A stretch of 64,000 nucleotides of DNA from Meghimatium bilineatum (taxonomy: Eukaryota > Mollusca > Gastropoda > Stylommatophora > Philomycidae). Position numbers and translations under genes: made by a program. Below, in pieces: positions 22,779-34,394 of the stretch (position 1 is the first letter of the stretch; the number at the start of each line of letters is the position of its first letter). The DNA lies in NCBI GenBank assembly GCA_034231615.1, contig CM067302.1:10241731-10305730 (forward strand). The letters are read 5' to 3'. The notes below the pieces were generated by a model that had not been told where the DNA came from, searched no databases, and was given only the letters and a program-made list of their open reading frames with translations.

Positions 22779-23499
22779 AGATCAAATGGAAGTGTTATAG
22801 ATATCCAGAAAGGATCACATGAAATCAAAACTAAGCAATCTCGGTTTTCCTTAGTTAAATGTTTATATTTTTGCACTTTGGGCGCGTTTCCAGCGCTTTT
22901 GAAAACATTGTTTAAGTTGTGGGATTTTGAAAGTTGCGTGAGTGTTTGAACGCTGCCTACTTGATGAACATGGAAATGAATGAAACGTAAGATCGAAAGG
23001 ATAAAAAAAGTGGTAGGAGGGAGTCTTTCAAATTCAAATCAAGTGGGAACGCTGTCGATATCAATAGCTCATTTATTGTATACCGATGTTTTGAAAAGAT
23101 GACCTCTCGAAAAATCATAGATTTGATCATTTTCAAATCTGCATCAGTAAGAAGAACAGAGAGGAAAACCACTAGAGGATGAGCAGTCGATAACGGTTTG
23201 TGCCAGGGAAACGTAAAAACTCATGCTTAACAATCGATTTTTGGAGAGAGAATGCAGGAAATTTGTTTGTAATTAGGCATTCACGTGAAAAATACTGAAT
23301 ATTACAATTTACAGACATATTTACGCAAAACATAATTAACAGTATACAAAACAGGCTGACACGAAAACATATAGCTAACAATATATAAAACAGGATAACA
23401 CGAAAACGTATAGCTAACAATATTCACAATAAACGAATTGACACAATAACAAATAGTTAAAAGTATACAAAACATATTAACTGACACAAATAGTATCTA
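22779..23499. other. No gene recognised
   Basis: Unique AT-rich sequence. 23330-23460 has short degenerate repeats (AGTATACAAAACAGG, CACGAAAACATATAGC) about every 53 bases. Confidence 0.4.
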
Positions 23500-23595
23500 T
23501 ACACTTCAAGTAGGCTGGAGCTGTGGTCACACATTGCTGAAATACAGGGTTCAACCCCCAGTTTTTTTCTGTCGGAGTGCAAATTAAAACAACTC
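23500..23595 (+). mobile_element. Possible tRNA-derived SINE fragment
   Basis: GGAGCTGTGGTCAC and, 24 bases on, AGGGTTCAACCCCCAG resemble degenerate A and B boxes, followed by TTTTTTTCTGTCGGAGTG as in the tRNA-related SINEs elsewhere in the window. Confidence 0.4.
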
Positions 23596-23624
23596 ATCCA
23601 AAACATGACGTGACGACAGCGTGG

Positions 23625-24145
23625 GATTGAGGCCTTTAGCACACTTGACACTCGAAACCATCTTGCATGAGGCCTTTAGCACACTTGACACTCGAAACCA
23701 TCTTGCATGAGGCCTTTAGCACACTTGACACTCAAACCATCTTGCATGAGGCCTTTAGCACACTTGACACTCGAAACCATCTTGCATGAGGCCTTTAGCA
23801 CACTTGACACTCGAAACCATCTTGCATGAGGCCTTTAGCACACTTGACACTCGAAACCATCTTGCATGAGGCCTTTAGCACACTTGACACTCAAACCATC
23901 TTGCATGAGGCCTTTAGCACACTTGACACTCGAAACCATCTTGCATGAGGCCTTTAGCACACTTGACACTCGAAACCATCTTGCATGAGGCCTTTAGCAC
24001 ACTTGACACTCAAACCATCTTGCATGAGGCCTTTAGCACACTTGACTCTCAAACCATCTTGCACGAGGCCTTTAGCACACTTGACACTCGAAACCATCTT
24101 GCATGAGGCCTTTAGCATACTTGACACTCAAACCATCTTGCAACT
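23625..24145. repeat. 40-bp minisatellite
   Basis: Thirteen units of GAGGCCTTTAGCACACTTGA plus CACTCGAAACCATCTTGCAT, very uniform. Some units lack one base (CTCAAACC). The first unit begins inside the flank TGGGATTGAGGCC. Confidence 0.95.
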
Positions 24146-24219
24146 TCCTAACGGGAAAACTGCATCATTGACAGACAGAATATTAGTCTTCATCTTAAAA
24201 TAAAGTATACCCAATATTA

Positions 24220-24345
24220 ATTGGAATACATAACCGCTAGAAATTGGAATGCATACCCGCTATAAATTGGAATGCATACCCGCTAGAAATTGAAATTCAT
24301 ACCCCACAATGAATTGGAATGCATACTCATTATGAATTGGAATCA
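24220..24345. repeat. ~25-bp minisatellite (AATTGGAATGCATACCCGCT)
   Basis: Five diverged units. Confidence 0.8.
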
Positions 24346-24494
24346 TATGTGCATAAAATAAATCTCTGGAAAGAACTCTATCTTTGTAGCAAAGGGAGTA
24401 AGAGCTAATTTCGTGTAATTATAGGAATCGAAACAGCAGAAACATGAAACATATAGTAAACAGTATACACAGTAGATTAACAGATATGAAAAAA

Positions 24495-24795
24495 TATTGT
24501 GGATGGAGGATGGATGGATGGACATATTAGTGATTGGATGGGTGGATAAATGGATGGATAGATGGTTGGATAGATGAATGTGTGGATGAATGGATACATG
24601 AATGGGATTACGGATGGACGGATGGGTATATGAATGTGTGCGTGCATCGATGGATGAATGTGAGAATCAATTAATAGTTTGATGTATGGGTGGATGGAGG
24701 GAGATTGATTCATGGATTGGTGGATTGATGTTTGAATAGATGGGCTAGTGAATGGATGAATGGGTGAATGAACAGATTTGTGGATATATAGATTA
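24495..24795. repeat. Degenerate GGATGGATGAAT tract
   Basis: Imperfect 4-, 8- and 12-base GGAT/GAAT words, an aged microsatellite. It abuts a degenerate (TA)n run at 24840-24880. Confidence 0.8.
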
Positions 24796-24889
24796 GACAG
24801 ATAGACAGGTAGATAGATGTGCATATATACTTATATTGTACGTATATATATAGAAATATATATATATATATATATACAGGCAAGACATC

Positions 24890-26005
<1,116 letters not shown>

Positions 26006-26125
26006 TATAGATATGAGGGATAGATATGAGAAAAACGTAAGATGCGCGCATGCGCAAATCAATATAATATTTTTTTCGGGACATGCAGATCTTTGCTGAG
26101 ACACAACGGACATTGTTTTGGATGG

Positions 26126-26350
26126 TCACAAAGTTCTGATATAACCAAGTGAGGGGCTGTCGGCCACATAAAGTTCTGATATAACCAAGTGAGGGGCTGT
26201 CGGCCACATAAAGTTCTGATATAACCAAGTGAGGGGCTGTCGGCCACATAAAGTTCTGATATAACCAAGTGAGGGGCTGTCGGCCACATAAAGTTCTGAT
26301 ATAACCAAGTGAGGGGCTGTCGGCCACATAAAGTTCTGATATAACCAAGA
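26126..26350. repeat. 40-bp minisatellite
   Basis: Five and a half nearly identical units of ATAAAGTTCTGATATAACCA plus AGTGAGGGGCTGTCGGCCAC. It lies directly upstream of a LINE RNase H fragment. Confidence 0.95.
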
Positions 26351-26359
26351 GGAGGGCTG

Positions 26360-26810
26360 ATGTCCACATCACATGAGGTGCTGGTTAAATGATGTGTATA
26401 TATGGTAATAAACGAGCCGACAAGTTGGCGGGTTCGTCTCCTATAACAGGCAAGAAACCTATGAATACAGCTGACATACGTAATGTTCTACGAGAGTCTG
26501 CACGGTTGGAAGATTTTGAGGTCAATGAACGTGTCAGTACCGTCAAATTTGGGAGCAAGGCTCGGCTTAAGACGGAGAGGACAACTCACGAAAATTTCAA
26601 AACAGAACACTGAGCTTGCACAGAACAAGAACCATCATCTGCACCACCCTGAGAGATTTTCAGAAGTGGGGATCTGACCATCAGCTTCTACACCCTGAGA
26701 GATTTACGGAAGTGGGGATCTGACCATCAGCTGCTACACCCTGAGAGATTTACTGAAACGGATATCTGAGTACATATGTACATGTCCGGTTCACAAATCT
26801 TCTTAGACAT
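26360..26810 (+). pseudogene. LINE family F: end of RNase H and C-terminal region
   Basis: YGNKRADKLAGSSPITGKKP matches the last part of an RNase HI domain (final catalytic Asp in RAD). It is followed by IRNVLRESARLEDFEVNERV and, after frameshifts, RDLLKRISEYICTCP, the terminal Cys-containing motif of this lineage. The piece encoding LHPERF / LRDL is triplicated at 26650-26755. The family at 34395-35130 (minus) is the nearest relative here. Confidence 0.75.
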
Positions 26811-26869
26811 TTAAGGCCGTTAAAAGGCCGTTACTTCAACTTAGAAAGGTAAAATCAAATAACCGAATG

Positions 26870-27065
26870 GAGCATCAATGTATAAACAGGCTCTACTTTC
26901 TAGAACTATTTTGCAAGAGACATTTGAGGGTGGAAGGAGAAGGTGCAGTCAATAAATCCTGGATTGATAACATCAAGGAAGAGTCATGAAATGATTTTCT
27001 TCTAAATGGCTCAGCATTGACTTTTTGGAGGGTGTTTTGTGCTTGAGGCACTGTGCCACGACAAC
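26870..27065 (+). pseudogene. LINE C-terminal fragment, family A type
   Basis: Frames give LFCKRHLRVEGEGAV or KTILQGT-like text, then SWIDNIKEES, SSKWLSIDFLEGV and LRHCATTTYE. This corresponds to the QGTxEGGRRRGxQxKSWxDNIKEW end of family A-like LINEs, heavily decayed. Confidence 0.55.
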
Positions 27066-27090
27066 TTATGAGTATGATTATAATTATTAT

Positions 27091-27257
27091 CAGGGCCGGC
27101 CCTAACAGATGCGGGGCCCAATGCGAAACGGATTGCGCGGGGCCCAGTCTGGGTAGGGAAGAGGATAATAAAATAAATTCTAATATGAATTTATGGGCCT
27201 ATGAAGTGCGGGGCCCAATGCGGCCGCATAGGTTGCAATGGCCTAAGACCGGCCCTG
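27091..27257 (+). mobile_element. hAT-type MITE, 167 bp, copy 1
   Basis: Terminal inverted repeats CAGGGCCGGCCCTAAC and GGCCTAAGACCGGCCCTG. It is flanked by ATTATTAT (27083-27090) and ATTATTGT (27258-27265), an 8-bp target duplication with one mismatch, the hallmark of hAT. There is no coding capacity. The inverted 167-bp copy at 42337 is the same element. Confidence 0.85.
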
Positions 27258-27284
27258 ATTATTGTGTTTACTACTATAGAGATT

Positions 27285-27700
27285 TCTATTATAGCGAATA
27301 CTATTATAGCGAATACTATTATAGCGAATACTATTATAGCGAATACTATTATAGCGAATACTATTATAGCGAGTACTATTATAGCGAGTACTATTATAGC
27401 GAGTACTATTATAGCGAGTACTATTATAGCGAATACTATTATAGCGAATACTATTATAGCGAGTACTATTATAGCGAATACTATTATAGCGAATACTATT
27501 ATACCGAGTACTATTATAGCGAATACTACTATAGCGAATACTACTATAGCGAGTACTATTATAGCGAATACTATTATAGCGAATACTATTATAGCGAATA
27601 CTATTATAGCGAATACTATTATAGCGAATACTACTATAGCGAGTACTATTATAGCGAATACTATTATAGCGATAACTTATATAGCAATTACTATTATGTT
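27285..27700. repeat. 15-bp minisatellite (TATTATAGCGAATAC)
   Basis: About 27 units with GAG/GAA and TAT/TAC variants. As 15 is a multiple of three, the plus frame YYYSE and two others stay open for over 190 codons. This is not a gene. Confidence 0.95.
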
Positions 27701-27741
27701 TAGGATTGGTATGAGTATTACTATTGTTATTATTATCACTA

Positions 27742-28305
27742 TTCATCATCATCATCAGGTGCCATGCCGGGTGGAGTAGGCGGTCATGGCTCTCCACAGC
27801 TCTCTGTCCAGTATTATGTATCAAAGTCGTTGTTGTTTCTTTGCCGTGCCAGGTTGTCAAACTGTCTAATATTTTCTCACGTTGTCGCCCTCTGTCTCTG
27901 GTGCCTTCAATCTTGCCTGTTGTGATTATGTTCTCTAAACCTGCCTATCTCATTAAGTGGTCAAAGAAAAAAGATTGCCTTTTTCTTATATACCTCATTT
28001 GTTCCATTTACCTTCTTCTTTTTTCCCAAGAAATATTTTCTCTCACTTCCACTGAATACACATTTTTCTTATATTGTTGATTAAGGTCCGTTTCGCATTT
28101 AACTCTTTTAACACCTCTACATTAGTTTTTCTGGCAGTCCATTGTATTCTCAGCATTCTTCTGTAGAACCACATCTCTGTTGCCTCCAATCTCCCACTTT
28201 CCAGTTTGTTTATTGTCCAAGACTCGCACCCATATGTTAGTATAGGGTTTATATAGCACTGCAGAACTCTCTTTCTCACCTAAATGACAAGGTCATATTA
28301 CAAGG
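27742..28305 (-). pseudogene. LINE family B 3' half with a 71-base internal insert
   Basis: Longest family B copy: VRKRVLQCYINPILTYGCES-like text (28290-28200), MWFYRRMLRIQWTARKTNVE, KELNAKRTLINNI, then FFFDHLMR, LTTWHGKETTTTLIHN and the (ATC)n tail at 27745-27757. TTTTTCTTATAT occurs at 27980-27991 and 28063-28074 on either side of an insert absent from the 32.0-kb and 19.5-kb copies. Confidence 0.88.
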
Positions 28306-28339
28306 TACATATCACTATCACTATTATTATTATTATTAC

Positions 28340-28397
28340 TATTGTGTCATGTGACGTATGTGTGTGTCATGTGATGTATGTGTGTGTCATGTGACGT
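28340..28397. repeat. 18-bp repeat (GTGTCATGTGACGTATGT)
   Basis: Three units, running into the next LINE fragment. Confidence 0.8.
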
Positions 28398-28735
28398 ATT
28401 CCTTCCAGAACGTTGTCTTCCCAATGAACTCTCTGAACCTCTCTCTGTCTTGGGCGATGTGGCTTGCATTTTCTAGCGATGTATTCATGTTATCTTTAAT
28501 GTCGTCAGTCCATCGTCTTCTTGGTCTGCCCTTTCTCCTATACCCAGGTACTCTTCCCTTCATTATTTGTCTTTCTAAACAGTTATGTCTCTTTATATGA
28601 CCAAACAGGCGGAGTTTTCTTTTTGTTATTGTATTTAGTAACCAACACTCTGGAATATTCAATGTGTTTATAATATCTGAGTTTCTCATTTTATCCTTCC
28701 ATAATATTCTAAGTATCTTTCTGTAGCATTTCAGC
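28388..28735 (-). pseudogene. LINE family G C-terminal fragment
   Basis: One uninterrupted minus frame: CYRKILRILWKDKMRNSDII, TKRKLRLFGHIKRHNCLERQ, GYRRKGRPRRRWTDDIKDNM, AQDRERFREFIGKTTF. It is the least decayed LINE C-terminus in the window and belongs to a lineage distinct from A to D. Confidence 0.85.
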
Positions 28736-28741
28736 TCGAAG

Positions 28742-28771
28742 TAATAATAGTAATAATTTTATTACTATTAC

Positions 28772-28802
<31 letters not shown>

Positions 28803-28830
28803 ATTATTATTATTATTATGAATATTAGTA
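28742..28830. repeat. (ATT)n microsatellite
   Basis: TTATTATTATTATTATTA with a few interruptions. Confidence 0.9.
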
Positions 28831-28879
28831 GTGGTATTGTGTATACTATGTGAGTTAATATTTGATTTCATCATTGCCA

Positions 28880-28945
28880 ACGTTCATTCTCAAACTCCTG
28901 CAGATTAGCAGGATTTAGACTGGACAACGGAGTGCATTTTACCAA
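28880..28945 (-). mobile_element. SINE-like (GAA)n family, short fragment
   Basis: TTCTCAAACTCCTGCAGATT, AGCAGGATTTAGACTGGAC and ACGGAGTGCATT match the 3' part of the family without the tail. Confidence 0.7.
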
Positions 28946-29019
28946 AGCTCATGGCTTATGACTTAGCTGCGATAGTTACGCCTGACGGAAAGTTATTTCT
29001 TGACTTGATCATGACTATG

Positions 29020-29510
29020 ATGTAACACTTTGATGTATAAAATGTGGAGGACAACTAACTCCACTCTCAAATCTCTTATGTAACACTTTGATGTATAAAA
29101 TGTGGCGGACAACTAACTCCACTCTCAAATCTCTTATGTAACACTTTGATGTGTACAATGTGGAGGACATCCACATCAACTTTTAAATCTCTTTGATGTT
29201 TACAATGTGGCGAACAAGAAAACTCCACTCTCAAATCTCTATTTGATGTGTACAATGTGGCGAACAACTAACTACACTCTCAAATATCTTTTTGATGTAT
29301 ACAATGTGTCGGAGAACTAACTCCACTCTCAAATCTCGTATGTAACATTGTAATGTCTGCAATGTGTTGGACAACTAACTCCACTCTCAAATCTCGTATG
29401 TAACATTTTAATGTATACAATGTGGCGGACAACTAACTCACTCTCAAATCTCGTATGTAACATTTTAATGTATACAATGTCGCGGACAACTAACTCCACT
29501 CTCAAACTTT
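29020..29510. repeat. ~60-bp minisatellite
   Basis: Eight units with AACTAACTCCACTCTCAAAT, CTCTTATGTAACACTTTGAT and GTATACAATGTGGCGGAC. Lengths vary from 49 to 62 bp. Confidence 0.9.
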
Positions 29511-29906
29511 TATGACAGTCATGGCAATCCCCAGTGATGCTACATCATCCCCCCTTCCCCACATCTTCGAAATTCTGCAAAGTCCGGGTGATTAACCTCT
29601 ATTTATGCATACATTTTTTATAGAATATTCTTTCTTTACGACGTTTTCCTTTCTATAAAATTTCAAGTGAGAATACAAAGATTTCAAATCTGACTTGAAG
29701 GCGCGTTTATGCACGCTGCGGTGGAATGACAGAGGGTAAATTAAATGTAAAGAAATGCAAATCCTGTTTTTCTTTCTATCGTTCATAAAATAAAAACATT
29801 TTCTTCACTTGATCTCTCTTTCCAAATGGTGTTTCTTTGATTCTTCCATAATCCTTCCCTAATTCCCTTCACTTTTTCTCCTTTATTCCAAATTACACTC
29901 TTTCGG
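29511..29906. other. No gene recognised
   Basis: Unique T-rich sequence ahead of a duplicated segment. Confidence 0.4.
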
Positions 29907-30024
29907 AATTTCTTAATGATCACTCTTTCTATGATTAATTTTGTCCGTGTTTTCATGAAGCTGAAAAGGGGAGGACAGAATATCAACGGTGTTTACTTCC
30001 ATGTATGTAATAGGAGGCGACAAA
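29907..30024. repeat. Left copy of a ~118-bp direct duplication
   Basis: ATTTCTTAATGATCACTCTT through GTTTACTTCCATGTATGTAA and GGCGACAAATGA is repeated at about 30401-30520. The right part is the start of the SINE-like element, so the duplication spans its 5' junction. Confidence 0.75.
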
Positions 30025-30056
30025 TGATGAGAAAAGTTGCAATGGTTACCAGACTA

Positions 30057-30400
30057 GATAAAATCAGAAATTAGAAATTAGGAAAAAAGTTGGTATAATA
30101 TCATGTATGGAACATATTGAGAGACAGCAAGTAAAATGGTTCGGTCACCTTATGAGAATGAAGCCAAACCAAATACCAATAAGAGAATATAATACAAGAA
30201 TATCAGGGCGTAAAGCCAAAGGTAGACCAAGAAAACGGTGGATAGAAAACATTATGATAGCCTTGAACAAACATGAACTAAATGTAACCTCGACGACACA
30301 TCTGGCCCTGGAACGACAGCTTAAGCTCCCACCCCTATGATAGCGGCAAGTGTGAATTCGATCAACAATCATTCACCTGGGAAAAGACAATAGACAATAG
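30057..30400 (+). pseudogene. LINE family D C-terminus
   Basis: Open frame MEHIERQQVKWFGHLMRMKP, GRKAKGRPRKRWIENIM, THLALERQLK (30107-30340), then CACCTGGGAAAAGACAATAG, the same 3' end as the copy at 52852-53690. It lies between the two members of the 118-bp duplication. Confidence 0.85.
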
Positions 30401-30712
30401 AATTTCTTAATGATTTCTCTTTATATGATTAATTTTGTCCGTGTTTTCATGGAGCTGAAAAGGGGAGGACAGAATATCAACGCTGTTTACTTCCATGTAT
30501 GTAGTAGGAGTCGACAAATGAGGTTATGGGCTGAAGCTGTCTGCCATTCCATATACGATTAGTGAACCAGAGGCCATGCTAAATCGGATGTGTCAGGCGG
30601 AAAGGCGCAGATATTACAGACAAGCTGTACACGATGATATAAAGCATTCCGTACTCTGGAATGCTGCCTGCAAATCTGCAGGAATTTGAGAAGGAACGCA
30701 TACGAACAAGAA
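30401..30712 (+). mobile_element. SINE-like (GAA)n family, diverged full-length copy
   Basis: Begins with CCGTGTTTTCATGGAGCTGA, continues TGTTTACTTCCATGTATGTA, GGATGTGTCAGGCGGAAAGG, ATCTGCAGGAATTTGAGAAG and GAACGCATACGAACAAGAAG. Block order equals the copies at 37.3 and 42.0 kb. Confidence 0.75.
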
Positions 30713-30759
30713 GTATTAGAATATTAGAACTGATGGGTAATCTGCAGGAACAACCAGAA

Positions 30760-30905
30760 CTTATGTTACAGAACTGTTTAATGTATCACATCGCAAGAAG
30801 AGGAACTACACCCATCTCACACAGAACTTATATTACAGAACTGTTTAATGTATCACATCGCAAGAAGAGGAACTACGCCCATCTCAGAGAACAAAAAATT
30901 GTTGG
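30760..30905. repeat. 72-bp direct duplication
   Basis: CAGAACTTATGTTACAGAAC through AAGAAGAGGAACTACACCCA is followed at once by a second copy starting CAGAACTTATATTACAG. Confidence 0.9.
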
Positions 30906-30951
30906 AAAAATAGTCCCTGTTATCATGCTGGAGATCATAGTGCGATTAATT

Positions 30952-31590
30952 TAAGAAAATCCATATCAACATCTGACTCGGAGTGGAGAACGAGGACATC
31001 CATATCAACTTCTGACTCGGAGTGTAGAACGAGGACATCCATATCAACATCTGACTCGGAGTGGAGAACGAGGACATCCATATCAACATCTGACTCGGAG
31101 TGTAGAACGAGGACATCCATATCAACTTCTGACTCGGAGTGTAGAACGAGGACATCCATATCAACTTCTGACTCGGAGTGTAGAACGTGGACATCCATAT
31201 CAACATCTGACTCGGAGTGGAGAACGAGGAAATCCATATCAAGATCTGACTCGGAGTGGAGAACGAGGAAATCCATATCAACATCTGACTCCGGGTGGAG
31301 AACGAGGAAATCCATATCAACATCTGACTCGGAGTGGAGAACGAGGAAATCCATATCAACATCTGACTCGGAGTGGAGAACGAGGAAATCCATATCAACA
31401 TCTGACTCGGAATGGAGAACGAGGAAATCCATATCAACATCTGACTCCGGCTGGAGAACGAGAAAATCCATATCAACATCTGACTCGGAGTGGAGAACGA
31501 GGAAATCCATATCAACATCTGACTCGGAGTGGAGAACGAGGAAATCCATATCAACATCTGACTCGGAGTGTAGAACGAGGAAATCAGGAA
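30952..31590. repeat. 39-bp minisatellite (16 copies)
   Basis: Units of CATCTGACTCGGAGTGGAGA plus ACGAGGAAATCCATATCAA. GGACATCC units dominate the left third and GGAAATCC the right, so the array is homogenised in two domains. The 13-codon minus-strand periods (LHSESDVDMDFLV) are unit translations and not a proven protein. Confidence 0.95.
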
Positions 31591-31599
31591 TTAACGAGG

Positions 31600-32043
31600 A
31601 ATTAAGAGGTTTGAACGCTTGTCTTTCAGGTTGATGAACGTGTATCTTAACCTTTCTTCCACCCTCTATACAATTACATCCCAAAATGTATCTGAACGAC
31701 AGATAACTGTAATGATGTCTGCTAGCGGCATACTTGTCTAGGGACAGTTAAATGAAATCGCGGTTAGTACACATTTATTGCGAGATAAGTCCCATGGAGA
31801 CGAACCTCGTCAGTAGAAGCGAAGATCTTAAGTGACATTGTTAGTGGTAATTTGGCTAATTAAAAGTACTATTAGTGGGAACCAAGACTTGCGTACGCGA
31901 GCTGGACACGATTTCATGGAGTGAGGTAACTTGATTGTATTGGGAACGGAATAACATCAAATCATGATTTTATTTTCACCGGTCGTTGTCCAGTTTGCGA
32001 TAGTTTTATTTCTTGAGTTTCTGCTGTAAGACACCATATGCAT
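31600..32043. other. No gene recognised
   Basis: Unique sequence between an array and a LINE end. Confidence 0.4.
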
Positions 32044-32378
32044 AACATCATCATCAGGTGATATGCCATTATGGCTCTTGACAGCTCTCTATCTCCAGCA
32101 ATATGTATCAATATCGTTGTTGTTTCCCTGCCGTGCCAGGTTGTCAAACTGTCTAATATTTTCTCACGTTGTCGCCTTCTGTCTTTGTTGCCTTCAATCT
32201 TGCCTGTCGTGACTATGTTCTCCAAACCTCACTGTTTCATGAAGTGGCCACAAAATGAAGATTGTCTTTTTTCTTATATTATTAATTAGGGTATGTTTCG
32301 AATTTGACTCTTCAACACCTCTACATTAGTTTTTCTTGCAGTCCATTACATTCTCAACATTCTTCTGTGGAACACACC
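32044..32378 (-). pseudogene. LINE family B 3' end
   Basis: Minus reading includes ENIVTTGKIEGNKDRRRQRE, KILDSLTTWHGRETTTILIH, and upstream the VEELNSKHTLINNI-like block. (ATC)n tail at 32047-32057. It lacks the 71-base insert of the 27.7-kb copy. A 29-bp array begins at its truncated 5' end. Confidence 0.85.
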
Positions 32379-32379
32379 T

Positions 32380-33020
32380 TGATTCTCCCTCATTCACAAT
32401 ATAGACCTGATTCTAACTCATCACAATATAGACCTTAATTCTCCCTCATTAATAATATAGACCTTAATTCTCCCTCATTAACAATATAGACCTTAATTCT
32501 CCCTCATTAACAATATAGACCTTAATTCTCCCTCATTAACAATATAGACCTTGATTCTCCCTCATTAACAATATAGACCTTAATTCTCCATCACAATATA
32601 GACCTGATTCTAACTCATCACAATATAGACCTTAATTCTCCCTCATTAATAATATAGACCTTAATTCTCCCTCATTAATAATATAGACCTTAATTCTCCC
32701 TCATTAACAATATAGACCTTAATTCTCCCTCATTAACAATATAGACCTTAATTCTCCCTCATTAACAATATAGACCTTGATTCTCCCTCATTAACAATAT
32801 AGACCTTAATTCTCCATCACAATATAGACCTGATTCTAACTCATCAAAATATAGACCTTAATTCTCCCTCATTCACAATATAGACCTTGATTCTCCCTCA
32901 TTAACAATATAGACCTTAATTCTCCCTCATTAACAATATAGACCTTAATTCTCCCTCATTAACAATATAGACCATAATTCTCTATCATCACAATATAGAC
33001 CTTGATTCTTCCTTATCACA
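32380..33020. repeat. 29-bp minisatellite with ~226-bp higher-order period
   Basis: Unit CAATATAGACCTTAATTCTC plus CCTCATTAA. The variant block TCCATCACAATATAGACCTG followed by ATTCTAACTCATCA recurs at 32587 and 32813 (226 bases apart), and the intervening unit order is the same. Confidence 0.93.
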
Positions 33021-33689
33021 ATAAGCGGCTTGTCCAACGCCCACCTTCGAAGACGATGATAATAGGATCTTCTGCCTCCCCACCAGCAGCTATGTGTACA
33101 GTAGTGCAGGACGTCTCTGTGTTTATTTCGATGTTAATATTTACATTGTGCCATTGAAATTACTTTAAACGTTTCGTATTCCCCTTTTGTGTCTCACATT
33201 TATTATTTCAATGAAGTCCTCAGCAAATAATTCTTTCAACTCGATGCTGAAGTGTTACTAACTTGATAAAGATCTTCTAGTCGAAACGTGGATTTGTTCT
33301 TTTTTTGCGTAACACTTATTCTACTTGATTTATAATGATGTATGAATATTTATCTACCACATAATGTTTACAACAATAAGCTCCAACGCCTTAAACAGTC
33401 ATCACAAGCGTGTGACTAAGTACTCAGCACTAGATCATGGTAACGACAACATCTTCTCTCTCTCTCTTTGAACATCCAGTTTTATTAGATTCTGAGCGAG
33501 GTATATGAATCCAAATTAATTGCGTTAAACCTCTTTCCAGCAGCCCTCTCAAATTCTATGGCTAAATTAATCCTCCTGAAACCTTCTCAAAATGTTCCTC
33601 TAGAATTATTGTCACTTCTTTCTGGCAATTTACTTCAGGTAGATTTTTTCTCTCTAACTTTCTAAGTTTCTTTCTTCATATATTTATAT
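33021..33689. other. No gene; holds a hammerhead-like motif
   Basis: Unique sequence. At 33262-33289 (+): CTTGATAAAGATCTTCTAGT then CGAAACGT, the fourth copy of the motif. Confidence 0.4.
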
Positions 33690-34325
33690 TTATCGTTTTT
33701 TAGAGTTTATTCTAGGTAGTTTGTTTAGCTTTCATTGAAAGTTTATTCTAAGTAGTTTGTTTTGTTTTTATTAAAAGTTTATTCTAAGTAGTTTGTTTAG
33801 TTTTTATTGAAAGTTTATTCTAAATAGTTTGTTTAGCTGTCATTGAAAGTTTATTCTAAGTAGTTTGTTTAGTTTTTATTAAAAGTTTATTCTAAGTAGT
33901 TTGTTTAGTTTTTATTGAAAGTTTATTCTAAATAGTTTGTTTAGCTGTCATTGAAAGTTTATTCTAAGTAGTTTGTTTAGTTTTTATTAAAAGTTATTCT
34001 AAGTAGTTTGTTTAGTTTTCATTGAAAGTTTATTCTAAGTAGTTTGTTTAGCTTTCATTGAAAGTTTATTCTAAGTATTTTGTTTAGTTTTTATTGAAAG
34101 TTTATTCTAAATAGTTTGTTTAGCTGTCATTGAAAGTTTATTCTAAGTAGTTTGTTTAGTTTTCATTGAAAGTTTATTCTAAGTATTTTGTTTAGCTTTT
34201 ATTCAAAGTTTATTCTAAGTAGTTTGTTTAGCCTTAATTAAAATTTATTCTAATTAGTGTTTTTTAGTTTGTATTAAAAGTTTATTCTAAGTGGTTTATT
34301 TAGTTTTTATTAAAAGTTTATTTCA
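33690..34325. repeat. 36-bp minisatellite with ~108-bp higher order
   Basis: About 17 units of GTTTATTCTAAGTAGTTTGT plus TTAGTTTTTATTGAAA. The GCTGTCATTG variant recurs at about 33839 and 33946, three units apart. Confidence 0.93.
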
Positions 34326-34394
34326 GGAAACGAAGTGACTCTTTTGGTCCAAATTTTTCTTGATTATTGAATTTTTATCAGGAACACGCGTCAC

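Noticed and set aside
30935-31684. Acidic 249-codon minus-strand frame (LHSESDVDMD repeats) as a calcium-binding or secreted repeat protein
   Set aside because: It is the translation of a 39-bp minisatellite and a second frame is equally open. Only short unique ends flank it, and I see no signal peptide.
34340-34385. A fifth hammerhead-like motif (GAAACGAAGTGACTC... TTGATTATTG)
   Set aside because: Order of blocks and hairpin do not match the other four copies.
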